A stretch of 64,000 nucleotides of DNA from positions 93,136 through 157,135 of the forward strand of contig NZ_JACXIZ010000026.1 of assembly GCF_014705605.1 (NCBI RefSeq). The letters are read 5' to 3'. Origin of the DNA: Paenibacillus sabuli. Its GTDB lineage: Bacteria; Bacillota; Bacilli; Paenibacillales; Paenibacillaceae. The translations under genes and the position numbers were made by a program. Of this stretch, positions 34,013 to 41,728 are shown in pieces. The first letter of the stretch is position 1. Each line of letters begins with the position of its first letter. Below the pieces are notes generated by a model, which searched no databases, was not told the DNA's origin, and saw only the letters and a program-made list of their open reading frames with translations.

Positions 34013-35890
34013 ATGACAGACCATCCGCGCAAGCAGCATCGGCGCCATGACAATCAAGCGCAGCAGCGGCAACGGCCGGAGTCTAAGGCGCGACCATCGA
34101 CCCAGCCGCAGGCCCGGCAATCCGGCGCAGTCTCATCGCGGCAGGGCAGACCAGACGGAGGCGCACCCCGGCAGGCTCGACCCAACGCTAGCATGTCGAG
34201 GCAGGGCCGCCCGGCAGGCGAGCGTGCCAAGACGACGCCCCACAGCCGTCCCGAAGCCAGGGATATCCGGGCGCAGGGCGGAGGCCGCGATAGGGACAAT
34301 GGCGCTAACGGCAAGGACAGGGCCGGCCACCGTGCGCCCGGCCGCCGCTCGGATGGCGGCCGGACGTCTGATCGCGAGTCTGGCCCCCGCTCGGCCAGCC
34401 CTCGTGCAGCCGGTGATCTGTCCGATCAGCGTGGATCAGGCCATCGCGCGGCCAGCCGGCGTCCGGCCAGCGGGCCGTCTGCGCGCGGCGGTGCGCCGAA
34501 CGCGCATGCCAGCGCCGAGGAGGTACGGCCGGGCGAACGCATCGTCGTCACGATCAAGCGGCTCGGCATCAACGGCGAGGGCGTCGGCTATTATCGGCGC
34601 AAGGCAGTCTTCGTCGGCGGGGCGCTGACGGGCGAGGTCGTGCGGGCGAGCGTCAGCGAGGTACGGCCGACTTATATCAAGGCCGAGCTGGACGAGATCG
34701 AGAAGCGCTCGTCGCAGCGCGCGGAGCCGCCGTGCCCGGTGTACGGGACATGCGGCGGCTGCCAACTGCAGCACCTGTCCTACGAAGGGCAACTGGAGGC
34801 GAAGACCGAGCTGGTGCGCGAAGCGCTGCGCCGCTATACCGGGCTGGATGAGCTGCCGGTGCGGCCGACGCTCGGCATGGCGCAGCCGTGGGACTATCGC
34901 AACAAAGCGCAACTGCAGCTCGAGCGGCAGGGCGGTACGCTGCTCGCGGGTCTGTACGAGACCGGCAGCCATGCCGTGGTCGACATTGGCGATTGCCCGA
35001 TCCAGCATCCGCAGGTCAATGCGGCGGCGGCGCGGATCAAGGACGTACTGCAGCAGCTGCGCATACCGGTTCAAGGGGAGCGCGGCGCACGAACCGGCCA
35101 GGACGTCGTCAAGACGGTCGTCGTGCGCCACGGCCTGCGCTCGGACGAGCTGCAAGTGACGCTGGTCGCCTCCGGAGAGCGGCTGCCGCAGCGCGAGGCG
35201 CTCGTGCGGCGGCTGCGCGAGGCGCTGCCACAGGCTGTCGGCATCGCGCTCAACGTGCAGCCGCGGTCGACGCCGCTCGTGTTCGGCGAGCGCACGGTGA
35301 CGCTGTGGGGGGCGGAGACGATGCGCGAGTCGCTGGGCGAGCTGTCGTTCACGCTGTCGCCGCGCGCCTTCTTTCAGCTCAATCCGCAGCAGACCGTGCG
35401 ACTCTATGAAGAGGTGCGCGCCGCGGCGGGGCTGATCGGCCATGAGCTCGTCGTCGACGCATACAGCGGCACCGGCACGATCGCGCTGTGGCTGGCTCCG
35501 CATGCGAGAGAGGTGCGCGGCATCGAGACGATCCCCGAGGCCGTGCGCGATGCGCAGGCCGCGGCGGCGGGCAATGGGCTGACCAGTGCCAGCTTCCACG
35601 TCGGGGCCGCCGAGGAGCTGCTGCCGCGCTGGACGCGCGAAGGCGTGCGGCCGGACGTCATCGTCGCCGATCCGCCGCGCACCGGCCTGGACGCGCGTTT
35701 CCTGGAGGCGGTGCTGCAGACGCGGCCGCGCCGCTTCGTCTACGTCTCGTGCAACCCGTCCACGCTAGCCAAGGACTGCAAGGAGCTGCTGGACGGCGGC
35801 TACCGCATCGCCTCGGTGCAGCCGGTCGATATGTTCCCCCAGACGAGCCATGTGGAGGTAGTAATAGGAATGCAACGCAAAGATACCTAG
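34013..35890 (+). CDS. TrmA/RlmD-type RNA uracil-5-methyltransferase with disordered N-terminus
   Basis: 625 residues. Residues 1-167 are a low-complexity Arg/Gly/Gln/Ser-rich, basic, probably disordered tail absent from most family members. Then TRAM (about 168-230), a 4Fe-4S ligand set C241, C247, C250 and C328, and a Rossmann methyltransferase (VVDAYSGTGTIALWL). The DPPRTGLD motif and catalytic C580 in YVSCNPSTLAKD are intact. It makes 5-methyluridine in 23S rRNA with AdoMet (RlmD/RlmCD type); the exact position is uncertain. No close ribosome site of high quality is seen at 34013 other than GAGG at 34000-34003. Codon use in the tail matches the neighbours. Confidence 0.87.
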   Translation: MTDHPRKQHRRHDNQAQQRQRPESKARPSTQPQARQSGAVSSRQGRPDGGAPRQARPNASMSRQGRPAGERAKTTPHSRPEARDIRAQGGGRDRDNGANGKDRAGHRAPGRRSDGGRTSDRESGPRSASPRAAGDLSDQRGSGHRAASRRPASGPSARGGAPNAHASAEEVRPGERIVVTIKRLGINGEGVGYYRRKAVFVGGALTGEVVRASVSEVRPTYIKAELDEIEKRSSQRAEPPCPVYGTCGGCQLQHLSYEGQLEAKTELVREALRRYTGLDELPVRPTLGMAQPWDYRNKAQLQLERQGGTLLAGLYETGSHAVVDIGDCPIQHPQVNAAAARIKDVLQQLRIPVQGERGARTGQDVVKTVVVRHGLRSDELQVTLVASGERLPQREALVRRLREALPQAVGIALNVQPRSTPLVFGERTVTLWGAETMRESLGELSFTLSPRAFFQLNPQQTVRLYEEVRAAAGLIGHELVVDAYSGTGTIALWLAPHAREVRGIETIPEAVRDAQAAAAGNGLTSASFHVGAAEELLPRWTREGVRPDVIVADPPRTGLDARFLEAVLQTRPRRFVYVSCNPSTLAKDCKELLDGGYRIASVQPVDMFPQTSHVEVVIGMQRKDT

Positions 35891-36011
35891 AAATCCTTTG
35901 TTTCAGGCACTTTGCGCCGTTTACGACTTTTACGAAGGAAGGCCACGATTTCAAAAATAAGGTTCTGAAGGAAACAATTGAGGTTTTGGTCGTGCTGGAT
36001 CTTGGTTGTGA

Positions 36012-36161
36012 GGTTCCGCTAAAGAAGGTGTGACGATCCATCAACTAAAATACTGGCTTAAAAAGTACCGCACCACGCAACCGAAACCCCGAACAAAACG
36101 GCGAACGAAACCCGTATCCGCATTCGTCCCGGTTGCCGTACTGGCTGACTCGGACGGTTAA
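36012..36161 (+). pseudogene. Relic of an IS66-type accessory gene (tnpA)
   Basis: Frame beginning after TGA reads VTIHQLKYWLKKYR, then a Lys/Arg-rich linker and FVPVAVL before TAA at 36159-36161. The His-Gln-Leu-x-Tyr-Trp-Leu motif with a downstream FVPV is typical of the small IS66 accessory protein. The N-terminal half is missing and no transposase gene follows, so only a fragment of an insertion sequence remains. Noticeably more AT-rich than the flanks. The short upstream stretch 35891-36011 is also AT-rich with no identifiable gene. Confidence 0.5.
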
Positions 36162-36200
36162 AAGCCGATTGCCCTGAAACTCAGCGCAGTCGGCTTTTTT
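36160..36200 (+). terminator. Terminator-like hairpin in the relic region
   Basis: AAAAGCCGA and TCGGCTTTTTT form a 9-bp stem with a long loop and a T-run, between the two mobile-element relics. Confidence 0.55.
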
Positions 36201-36218
36201 ACGTTTAAGGGAGGAAAT

Positions 36219-36386
36219 GAGATCGTCCTAGCAAATCAAAAGGGCGGTGTAGGCAAACCGACAACGGCTGTGAATTTGGGAATTGGTTTGGTAAAGGAAG
36301 GTAAACGGGTACTTCTAGTGGATGCGGATGAGCAAGGGAATTTGACAGATTTGAGGAACTGCTTTTTGTTGACAAAACAAATCTGA
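36219..36386 (+). pseudogene. N-terminal relic of a ParA-family ATPase
   Basis: Reads [20 protein letters not shown] followed by [16 protein letters not shown]: the deviant Walker A (KGGVGKTT with T to P at the second-last position) and Walker A' of ParA/Soj proteins from plasmids and integrative elements. The available ATG behind AAGGGAGG is out of frame by one base, and the frame stops after 55 residues. It is therefore a broken fragment of a partitioning gene of mobile origin. Low GC against the surroundings. Its 3' end supplies the -35 of the next promoter. Confidence 0.7.
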
Positions 36387-36412
36387 CGTTATAGTATACC
36401 CATAGGGGTATA
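36369..36412 (+). promoter_or_regulatory. Promoter and CstR/CsoR-type operator of the persulfide operon
   Basis: TTGACA (36369-36374), 17-bp spacer, TAGTAT (36392-36397). Overlapping the -10 is GTATACCCATAGGGGTATA (36394-36412), a palindrome with the C-tract/G-tract flanked by ATA that marks CsoR/CstR operators. The CstR protein encoded at the end of the operon is the expected repressor, released by persulfides. Confidence 0.8.
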
Positions 36413-36432
36413 AGTAAAAGGAGGTTTTCACA

Positions 36433-37005
36433 ATGGCGGAGATTAAGGCCAATCAGACGTTGGATTGCAAGGGACTCGCTTGCCCGATGCCGATCGTACG
36501 GACGAAGAAGGCGATGGAGCAACTGGAGGGCGGACACGTCATCGAGGTCCAGGCCACGGATCGCGGCTCGCTCGCGGATATGCAGGGCTGGGCCCGCAAT
36601 ACCGGCCATCAGTATCTGGGAACGATTGAAGCAGGCGGCGTGCTACGGCACTATATACGGAAGGCTAGCCCGAAGGAGATGAAGGACGAGGCGAAGCATC
36701 CGCAGACGGCGAGCGCTGCGACCCTGCAAAAGCGGTTGGCGGCAGGCGAAGCGCCGCAGGTGCTCGACGTTCGGGAGCCGGCGGAATATGCATTCGCACG
36801 CATACCCGGGGCGGTATCGATTCCACTGGGAGAGCTGGAGGAGCGCCGTGCAGAGCTGGACACCGATCGTACCCTTTATGTCATCTGCCGCTCCGGCACA
36901 CGCAGCGATCTGGCCTGCCAATGGCTGGCGGCGCAAGGTTTTCGGGAGGTCCTGAATGTGACCGAGGGCATGATGGGGTGGGACGGACCGACGGAATCGC
37001 AATAA
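36433..37005 (+). CDS. TusA-rhodanese fusion sulfurtransferase (CstA-like)
   Basis: 190 residues. Residues 1-75 are a TusA domain with its persulfide Cys C17 in [15 protein letters not shown]; residues about 95-188 are a rhodanese with active-site C152 in CRSGTRSD. It shuttles sulfane sulfur between carriers, part of persulfide detoxification. First gene of the operon 36433-38989, directly behind the operator; AAAGGAGG precedes the ATG. Resembles CstA of Staphylococcus but without an additional C-terminal DsrE-like domain, which here is a separate gene. Confidence 0.87.
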   Translation: MAEIKANQTLDCKGLACPMPIVRTKKAMEQLEGGHVIEVQATDRGSLADMQGWARNTGHQYLGTIEAGGVLRHYIRKASPKEMKDEAKHPQTASAATLQKRLAAGEAPQVLDVREPAEYAFARIPGAVSIPLGELEERRAELDTDRTLYVICRSGTRSDLACQWLAAQGFREVLNVTEGMMGWDGPTESQ

Positions 37006-37054
37006 CCGGAATAATAGCACGCATACGAAACGCAGACGAAAGGGGAATTCAAAC

Positions 37055-38203
37055 GTGGAAAACGGAACGAGCCCGCCTCGCATGACAGCCGGGGAGCTGG
37101 CGCGCATGGTGCTGGCCAACGAGAAGCTGTTAATCCTCGATGTCCGCAATGAAGACGCGTTTGCGGAGTGGAAAGTGGAGGGCGAAGGCGTCGAATCGAT
37201 CAACATTCCGTATTTCAACCTGCTGGACGGCGTCGAGGAAGCGCTGGGCCGCATCCCGGATGATCGGAAGCTGCTCGTCGTCTGCGCCAAGGAAGGCTCC
37301 TCGCAATTCGTAGCCGAGCAGCTCGTGCAGGCGGGACGGATGGATGTGCATTACCTGGAGGGCGGCATGAAGGCATGGAGCGAGCATCTGGAGCCGGTGA
37401 AGATCGGCGATCTGGGGGGTGGCGGAGCGCTGTATCAGTTCATCCGTCTCGGCAAGGGCTGCTTGTCGTACATGGTCATCTCGGGCGGCGAGGCCGCCGT
37501 GGTCGACGCGCTGCGGCTGACGGACGTATACGCGAACTTTGCCCAGGCGCATGGCGCGCGGATCAAGCACACGCTCGATACGCATCTGCACGCCGATCAT
37601 ATATCCGGCGGGCGCAAGCTTGCGGAGCAGAGCGGTGCGCAGTATTGGCTGCCGCCCAAGGATGCGGATGAGGTGACCTTTGACTATGAGCGTCTGGAGG
37701 ACGGGCAATGGATCACAGTCGGCAGCACGACGATCCGGATTCAGCCGATCTACTCGCCGGGCCATACGATCGGGAGCACCTCGCTGCTCGTGGGCGGGCG
37801 CTATCTGCTGACGGGGGATATCCTGTTTATCGCCTCGATCGGCCGCCCCGACCTGGCCGGCAAGGCCGAGGATTGGGTGTCCGATCTGCGCGAGACGCTC
37901 TACAAGCGCTACCAGGCGCTCCCGCAGGAGCTGATTGTGCTGCCGGCCCACTTCGGCAGCACGACGGAGCTTGGCGAGGGAGGCAGGGTCATGGCGACGC
38001 TGTCGGAGCTCTATCGCAGCAATCCGGGTCTCAACATCGGCGAGGAAGCGGCATTTCGCCGCACAGTGGCCCATGACTTGCCGCCGCAGCCGAATGCGTA
38101 TCAAGCGATCAGACAGACGAATATGGGCCGCATGACGCCCGATGAGGAACAGCAGCGCGAGATGGAGATCGGCCCCAATCGCTGCGCTGTCCACGATAAA
38201 TGA
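37055..38203 (+). CDS. Rhodanese-MBL persulfide dioxygenase (CstB/Blh-like)
   Basis: 382 residues. Residues about 10-110 are a rhodanese-like domain with C77 in VVCAKEGSS; residues about 120-330 are a metallo-beta-lactamase dioxygenase with H177-x-H179-x-D181-H182 (THLHADH), PGHTIGS and the later GD and H ligands (LTGDILF, LPAHFG). It would oxidise low-molecular-weight persulfides to sulfite/thiosulfate with Fe(II). Domain order is rhodanese then MBL, opposite to the MBL-first order of staphylococcal CstB. GTG start with AAAGGGG. Overlapping regulation with the rest of the operon. Confidence 0.87.
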   Translation: MENGTSPPRMTAGELARMVLANEKLLILDVRNEDAFAEWKVEGEGVESINIPYFNLLDGVEEALGRIPDDRKLLVVCAKEGSSQFVAEQLVQAGRMDVHYLEGGMKAWSEHLEPVKIGDLGGGGALYQFIRLGKGCLSYMVISGGEAAVVDALRLTDVYANFAQAHGARIKHTLDTHLHADHISGGRKLAEQSGAQYWLPPKDADEVTFDYERLEDGQWITVGSTTIRIQPIYSPGHTIGSTSLLVGGRYLLTGDILFIASIGRPDLAGKAEDWVSDLRETLYKRYQALPQELIVLPAHFGSTTELGEGGRVMATLSELYRSNPGLNIGEEAAFRRTVAHDLPPQPNAYQAIRQTNMGRMTPDEEQQREMEIGPNRCAVHDK

Positions 38204-38218
38204 AGGAGGCTTCCCAAT

Positions 38219-38692
38219 ATGGCGGACAAGTCAACAATTGTGTTGTTCAGCGGTGAGCTGGACAAAGCGATCGCAGCGTTTATTATAGCCAACGGCGCGG
38301 CAGCCTATGACCATGAGGTGACGATCTTTTTCACCTTTTGGGGACTCAATACGCTGCGCAAGGACGAGCTGGTCAAAACGAATAAGGGGCTGCTCGAAAA
38401 GGCCTTCGGCTGGATGATGCCGCGCGGGGCCGACAGGCTGGGCTTGTCCAAAATGAACTTCGGCGGACTCGGCCCGAAAATGATCAAGCATGTCATGAAA
38501 AAACACAATGCCCTGACGCTGCCGCAGCTGATCGAGCTGGCGCGGGAGCAAGGGGTCAGGCTCGTCGCCTGCACGATGACGATGGATCTGCTCGGGCTGC
38601 AGGAGGAAGAACTGGTTGACGGCCTGGAATATGCCGGCGTGGCGGCCTATCTGGGGGATGCCTCGAACGGCAAGGTCAACCTGTTTATTTAA
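38219..38692 (+). CDS. DsrE/DsrF-like (DsrE2-type) sulfur-relay protein
   Basis: 157 residues with the N-terminal TIVLFSGELDKAIAAFIIANGAAAYDHEVTIFFTFWGL typical of DsrE2-like peroxiredoxin-fold proteins and a conserved Cys, C118, in LVACTMTMDLLGL that would carry persulfide sulfur. It passes sulfur to or from TusA and rhodanese partners. 15 nt after the dioxygenase, with GAAGGAGG before the ATG. Confidence 0.85.
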   Translation: MADKSTIVLFSGELDKAIAAFIIANGAAAYDHEVTIFFTFWGLNTLRKDELVKTNKGLLEKAFGWMMPRGADRLGLSKMNFGGLGPKMIKHVMKKHNALTLPQLIELAREQGVRLVACTMTMDLLGLQEEELVDGLEYAGVAAYLGDASNGKVNLFI

Positions 38693-38719
38693 CTGCCCAG
38701 GTGGCGAGGAGTGTCGAAC

Positions 38720-38989
38720 ATGGACTATAATTATACGGATGCGATGAAGACGCGACTGCGCCGTGTCGAGGGACAGATCCGTGGTGTGCTGCGGCTCATG
38801 GAGGAAGGCAAGCCCTGCAAGGAGGTCGTAGCGCAGCTCTCGGCCGTGCGCAACGCCTCCGACAAAGCGATCGCCCACATTGTAGCGGAAAATCTGCAGC
38901 ATTGTCTGACGGCCGAGCAGGCTGAAGGCCGCAAGGACGCTGCAGCCATGGTGCAGGAAGCGGTGCGGCTGCTGGTGAAGAGTCGCTGA
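38720..38989 (+). CDS. cstR: CstR persulfide-sensing repressor (CsoR/DUF156 family)
   Basis: 89 residues, all-helical CsoR-family fold: RLRRVEGQIRGVLRLMEEG, then C33 and C62 (LQHC). The two Cys are 29 residues apart, as in CstR (C31/C60), and the His ligand expected for copper CsoR is not in its normal place (H61 is next to C62), so persulfide rather than Cu(I) is the likely signal. Binds the C-tract/G-tract operator before the operon. ATG 38720 is favoured over GTG 38711 by spacing from GCGAGGA. Closes the operon. Confidence 0.85.
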   Translation: MDYNYTDAMKTRLRRVEGQIRGVLRLMEEGKPCKEVVAQLSAVRNASDKAIAHIVAENLQHCLTAEQAEGRKDAAAMVQEAVRLLVKSR

Positions 38990-39029
38990 TAACCCGGGTA
39001 TGAGGCTGGAGAGGACCAAGGAGGTTCAA

Positions 39030-40001
39030 TTGGACAAGTCAAAAGCAATTTTAGTGCTGCTGGCGGCAAATTTGCTGGCAGTCGTGTACGTCGGCTATTC
39101 GCTCCACGGTGCTGTCCGAAATGGCCATGCCGAGCAGGATGCGGAAATCCGAAACCTGCAGCAGCAAGTCCAGCAGCTCGAGTCCGCTATTCTCAACGGA
39201 GTGCGTCAGGAGCTGACGGCCAGGGACGAGAAGGTGGAAGCACTCGATTACACCTGGAGCGCGGTCGATATCGCGCAGAAGTCGGCGCAGATCGGACTGG
39301 AGGTCGAGCTCCAGGAGGTGTCCGCCTCGGCGGAGATCGTGCTCACGCTCGCGCACGAGGAGATGACGGCGCCCATGGAAGCCGTGCTCGAGCCGCTGGG
39401 AGGGATGCGCTACGGAGCCGAGCTGGAGCTGTCTGTAGCGCACAATTACGAGCTGCGCGTCTGGGAGCGGAATGCGGATGGTCAGCGACAGATGAATGCC
39501 GCCTCGCTGCAACTGCCGCTCTACGACGAGCTGTACGCTCGTCGCGTGCAAGAGGCGAGCACGGGGACGAGCATCTCGGGCGAACGGCTCACAGCGGACG
39601 TGGCCTTTCAGCTCCAAGAGCCGGCGATACCGGGCACCGAGCTGGAGAAGGTGCTGCTGCGCATCACCAGAGACGGAGCGGTCTACGACGAAGTCGATCT
39701 AACAGCGCAGGCCACCTCGCAATCGGCGCGGAGCGCGGGGCTTGAGCAACAGTACAATTTGGCTCTTGCGGCGGGGGAGATCGATCCGTCTGTGACGCTG
39801 GAGCAATTCATAAGCGATCGGGAGGCCGCTTCCGATACGGACACACCCGCGTATGACGGACGCGCGCGATATACGGTCAGCTATACGCTCGACTATGCCA
39901 AGGATGCCCCCGAGCTGGGGCTGGATGCCGAGTCGGCGACCGAGCTCGGCTTCGAGTGGGTGCTGACGTTTGCGGACGGCTACGTCTGGCCTGAGGATTG
40001 A
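39030..40001 (+). CDS. Membrane-anchored protein of unknown function
   Basis: 323 residues. One membrane helix at the N-terminus (about 5-24, AILVLLAANLLAVVYVGYSL), then a coiled-coil stretch rich in Glu/Gln (about 30-60) and a long extracytoplasmic beta-rich region. No family recognised. The TTG at 39030 is chosen because AAGGAGG ends 5 nt upstream; an ATG at 39000 would add ten polar residues. It lies 40 nt after cstR and could be read through from that operon, but nothing ties it to sulfur chemistry. Confidence 0.7.
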   Translation: MDKSKAILVLLAANLLAVVYVGYSLHGAVRNGHAEQDAEIRNLQQQVQQLESAILNGVRQELTARDEKVEALDYTWSAVDIAQKSAQIGLEVELQEVSASAEIVLTLAHEEMTAPMEAVLEPLGGMRYGAELELSVAHNYELRVWERNADGQRQMNAASLQLPLYDELYARRVQEASTGTSISGERLTADVAFQLQEPAIPGTELEKVLLRITRDGAVYDEVDLTAQATSQSARSAGLEQQYNLALAAGEIDPSVTLEQFISDREAASDTDTPAYDGRARYTVSYTLDYAKDAPELGLDAESATELGFEWVLTFADGYVWPED

Positions 40002-40048
40002 CAGGCGCTTAGCGGGCATTTCAGCTGTATCCGAGGTCTTTGCAGCGC

Positions 40049-40693
40049 TCACAGCTTGCGCAGCTCGCTGAGTATCTCCAGCGGGTCCGGACGGGACATG
40101 AAGTCCGGGTTGACGTAGCGGCTGCGGACGATGCCGGTTTCGTCGATCATGAAGGTCGCCGGGACCGGCAGGATCCAGCGGGTCGTCGCGTTGTACTCGG
40201 CCAGGCTCATGCCGAATTGCTGCGACATGATCGACTGAATATAGTCCGGCACCTCGTACAGCAGATTGTACTTGGCCGCGACCAGGCCATGCGTATCGCT
40301 GAGCACCCGGAAGCGGAGCCCCTCCTTCTCTTGCTGGGACAAGGTGTTGTCCGGGCTCTGCGGACTGACCGCGATCAGCTTGGCGCCGAGCGCTTCGATT
40401 TCGGGCAGCGCTTTTTGATACGCGCGCAATTGCGTGCTGCAGAATGGGCACCAGCCGCCACGATAGAAGGTCAGCACGACCGGGCCTTGCGCCAGCTGCT
40501 CATTAAGATTGACCGGTGCGCCGAGCGCATCGTGCAGGGTAAAGTCCTTCGCCTTGGCGCCTTCTTCCAGTCCGAATGATACGCCGGACTGCTCCTGCTC
40601 GCGGATCGAGCGGAATAGCTCGCGATGGACGTCGGCCGGGGTATTGGCCAGGAACGCCTGCTTCGTTTGATGCAGGGCGGATTGCAAGGACAT
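40049..40693 (-). CDS. Peroxiredoxin-like (AhpC/TSA) protein
   Basis: 214 residues, thioredoxin-fold AhpC/TSA. The active-site segment is GGWCPFC (peroxidatic Cys plus a close second Cys, so a CxxC type), after VVLTFYR. The N-terminal ~50 residues form a helical extension. It reduces peroxides or organic hydroperoxides using cellular thiols, perhaps bacillithiol (inference). Start 40693 has AGAGGAAG upstream. Directly downstream of the TetR gene, with a promoter and palindrome between them. Probably induced by an electrophile or oxidant. Confidence 0.82.
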   Translation of the reverse strand: MSLQSALHQTKQAFLANTPADVHRELFRSIREQEQSGVSFGLEEGAKAKDFTLHDALGAPVNLNEQLAQGPVVLTFYRGGWCPFCSTQLRAYQKALPEIEALGAKLIAVSPQSPDNTLSQQEKEGLRFRVLSDTHGLVAAKYNLLYEVPDYIQSIMSQQFGMSLAEYNATTRWILPVPATFMIDETGIVRSRYVNPDFMSRPDPLEILSELRKL

Positions 40694-40743
40694 ATGTATC
40701 TTCCTCTCTACTTTTGGATTAAACACTCCATTTTTATGGTACA

Positions 40744-40777
40744 AGCATACCTGTGAAATTTTGGAGTGTCAACTCCA
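40744..40777 (-). promoter_or_regulatory. Promoter and operator of the peroxiredoxin gene
   Basis: Minus strand TTGACA (40772-40767), 17-bp spacer, TATGCT (40749-40744). The -35 lies within the palindrome TGGAGTgtcaACTCCA (40762-40777), and a further ACTCCATTTT half-site occurs around 40720. The TetR protein encoded just upstream is the natural candidate repressor. Confidence 0.7.
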
Positions 40778-40866
40778 TTTTGGCCGCATGTCGGCAACGG
40801 CGAGCGCACACATCATGCGGACCCGTATCGGCAGTGGTAAGCGGCACAAAAAAACGCACAGCCGGA

Positions 40867-41502
40867 TCAAGCGAGCTGTGCGCGGATATGCGCCAAAATC
40901 ACATCGAGCCCGGCGGCGAGCGCTTCCGTGTCTCTGCGCACCTGCGTCAGCAGCAGGCCGCCCTGCAGCGCGGCCAGCAGCGCCAGCGCCAGCCGGTCGG
41001 GATTGGCGCCGGGCCGCAGCTCGCCGCGGGCCGCCATGGCCCGCAGTCCGGCGGCGATCGCGTGCTCCCAGCGGCCGAATGCCTCGGCCAGCTCGGCGCG
41101 AACCGCGGCATCGGTCTCCGAGAGCTCGCTGGCGAGGGAGCCGATCGGGCAGCCGCCCTGGCATTGCCGCTCGAGCTGGAGCTGTACGATCGCATCGCGC
41201 CACGCTTGCAGGCCCTCCAGTGTGTCCAGACGGCCGAAGAGCGGCTCCTGCGCGCCCAGCACTTGCTCGGTCTGGTAGGCCACGACAGCAGCGATGAGCG
41301 CCCGCTTCTCGCTGAAGTAGTGGTAGAGCTGCGAGGCGCTTACGCTCGCCTTGCGCTGGACGTCTTCCACGGATGTGCCGGCCACCCCATTGCCGAACAT
41401 CAGCTCGGCCGCTGCGGCGACGATGCGCGCGCGCGTCTCTTTTCCCTTTTTCGTGAGCCGATTCGGCCCGTTGTTCGCTCCGTTGCTCGCTATGTTTTTC
41501 AT
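40867..41502 (-). CDS. TetR family regulator (YxaF/LmrA-like)
   Basis: 211 residues. N-terminal TetR helix-turn-helix (about 18-65; ARIVAAAAELMFGNGVAGTSVEDVQRKASVSASQLYHYFSEKRALI), and a ligand domain with CQGGCPIGSLASEL typical of the YxaF/LmrA group. Cys residues in that motif may sense electrophiles. ATG 41502 lies only about 7 nt from a -10 TATACT (41514-41509), without a visible ribosome site, so its mRNA may be leaderless. Upstream of and co-directional with the peroxiredoxin gene. Confidence 0.83.
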   Translation of the reverse strand: MKNIASNGANNGPNRLTKKGKETRARIVAAAAELMFGNGVAGTSVEDVQRKASVSASQLYHYFSEKRALIAAVVAYQTEQVLGAQEPLFGRLDTLEGLQAWRDAIVQLQLERQCQGGCPIGSLASELSETDAAVRAELAEAFGRWEHAIAAGLRAMAARGELRPGANPDRLALALLAALQGGLLLTQVRRDTEALAAGLDVILAHIRAQLA

Positions 41503-41728
41503 ATCGACAGTATAGCAAAAAAAGAAGGGTTCCATCCATCCGCAACCGGGTTTTTCTGCGCTCAGGCACGCGACCGGGCTGCGATGCAACCTGCTTCTTG
41601 CGGTGCGGACGGTTTACAAGCCCATCATCTGATGCTATATTGATCTCATATTATGAAATTATTGTTTTACATAGTGAAACCTTGATGCAAGGTAGCCGGA
41701 CATTATTCAAAAAAAGAGGTGAGGCAGC

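Noticed and set aside
36219..36386. Functional short ParA protein
   Set aside because: Walker A has Pro in place of Thr, the start codon is out of frame and only 55 residues remain.
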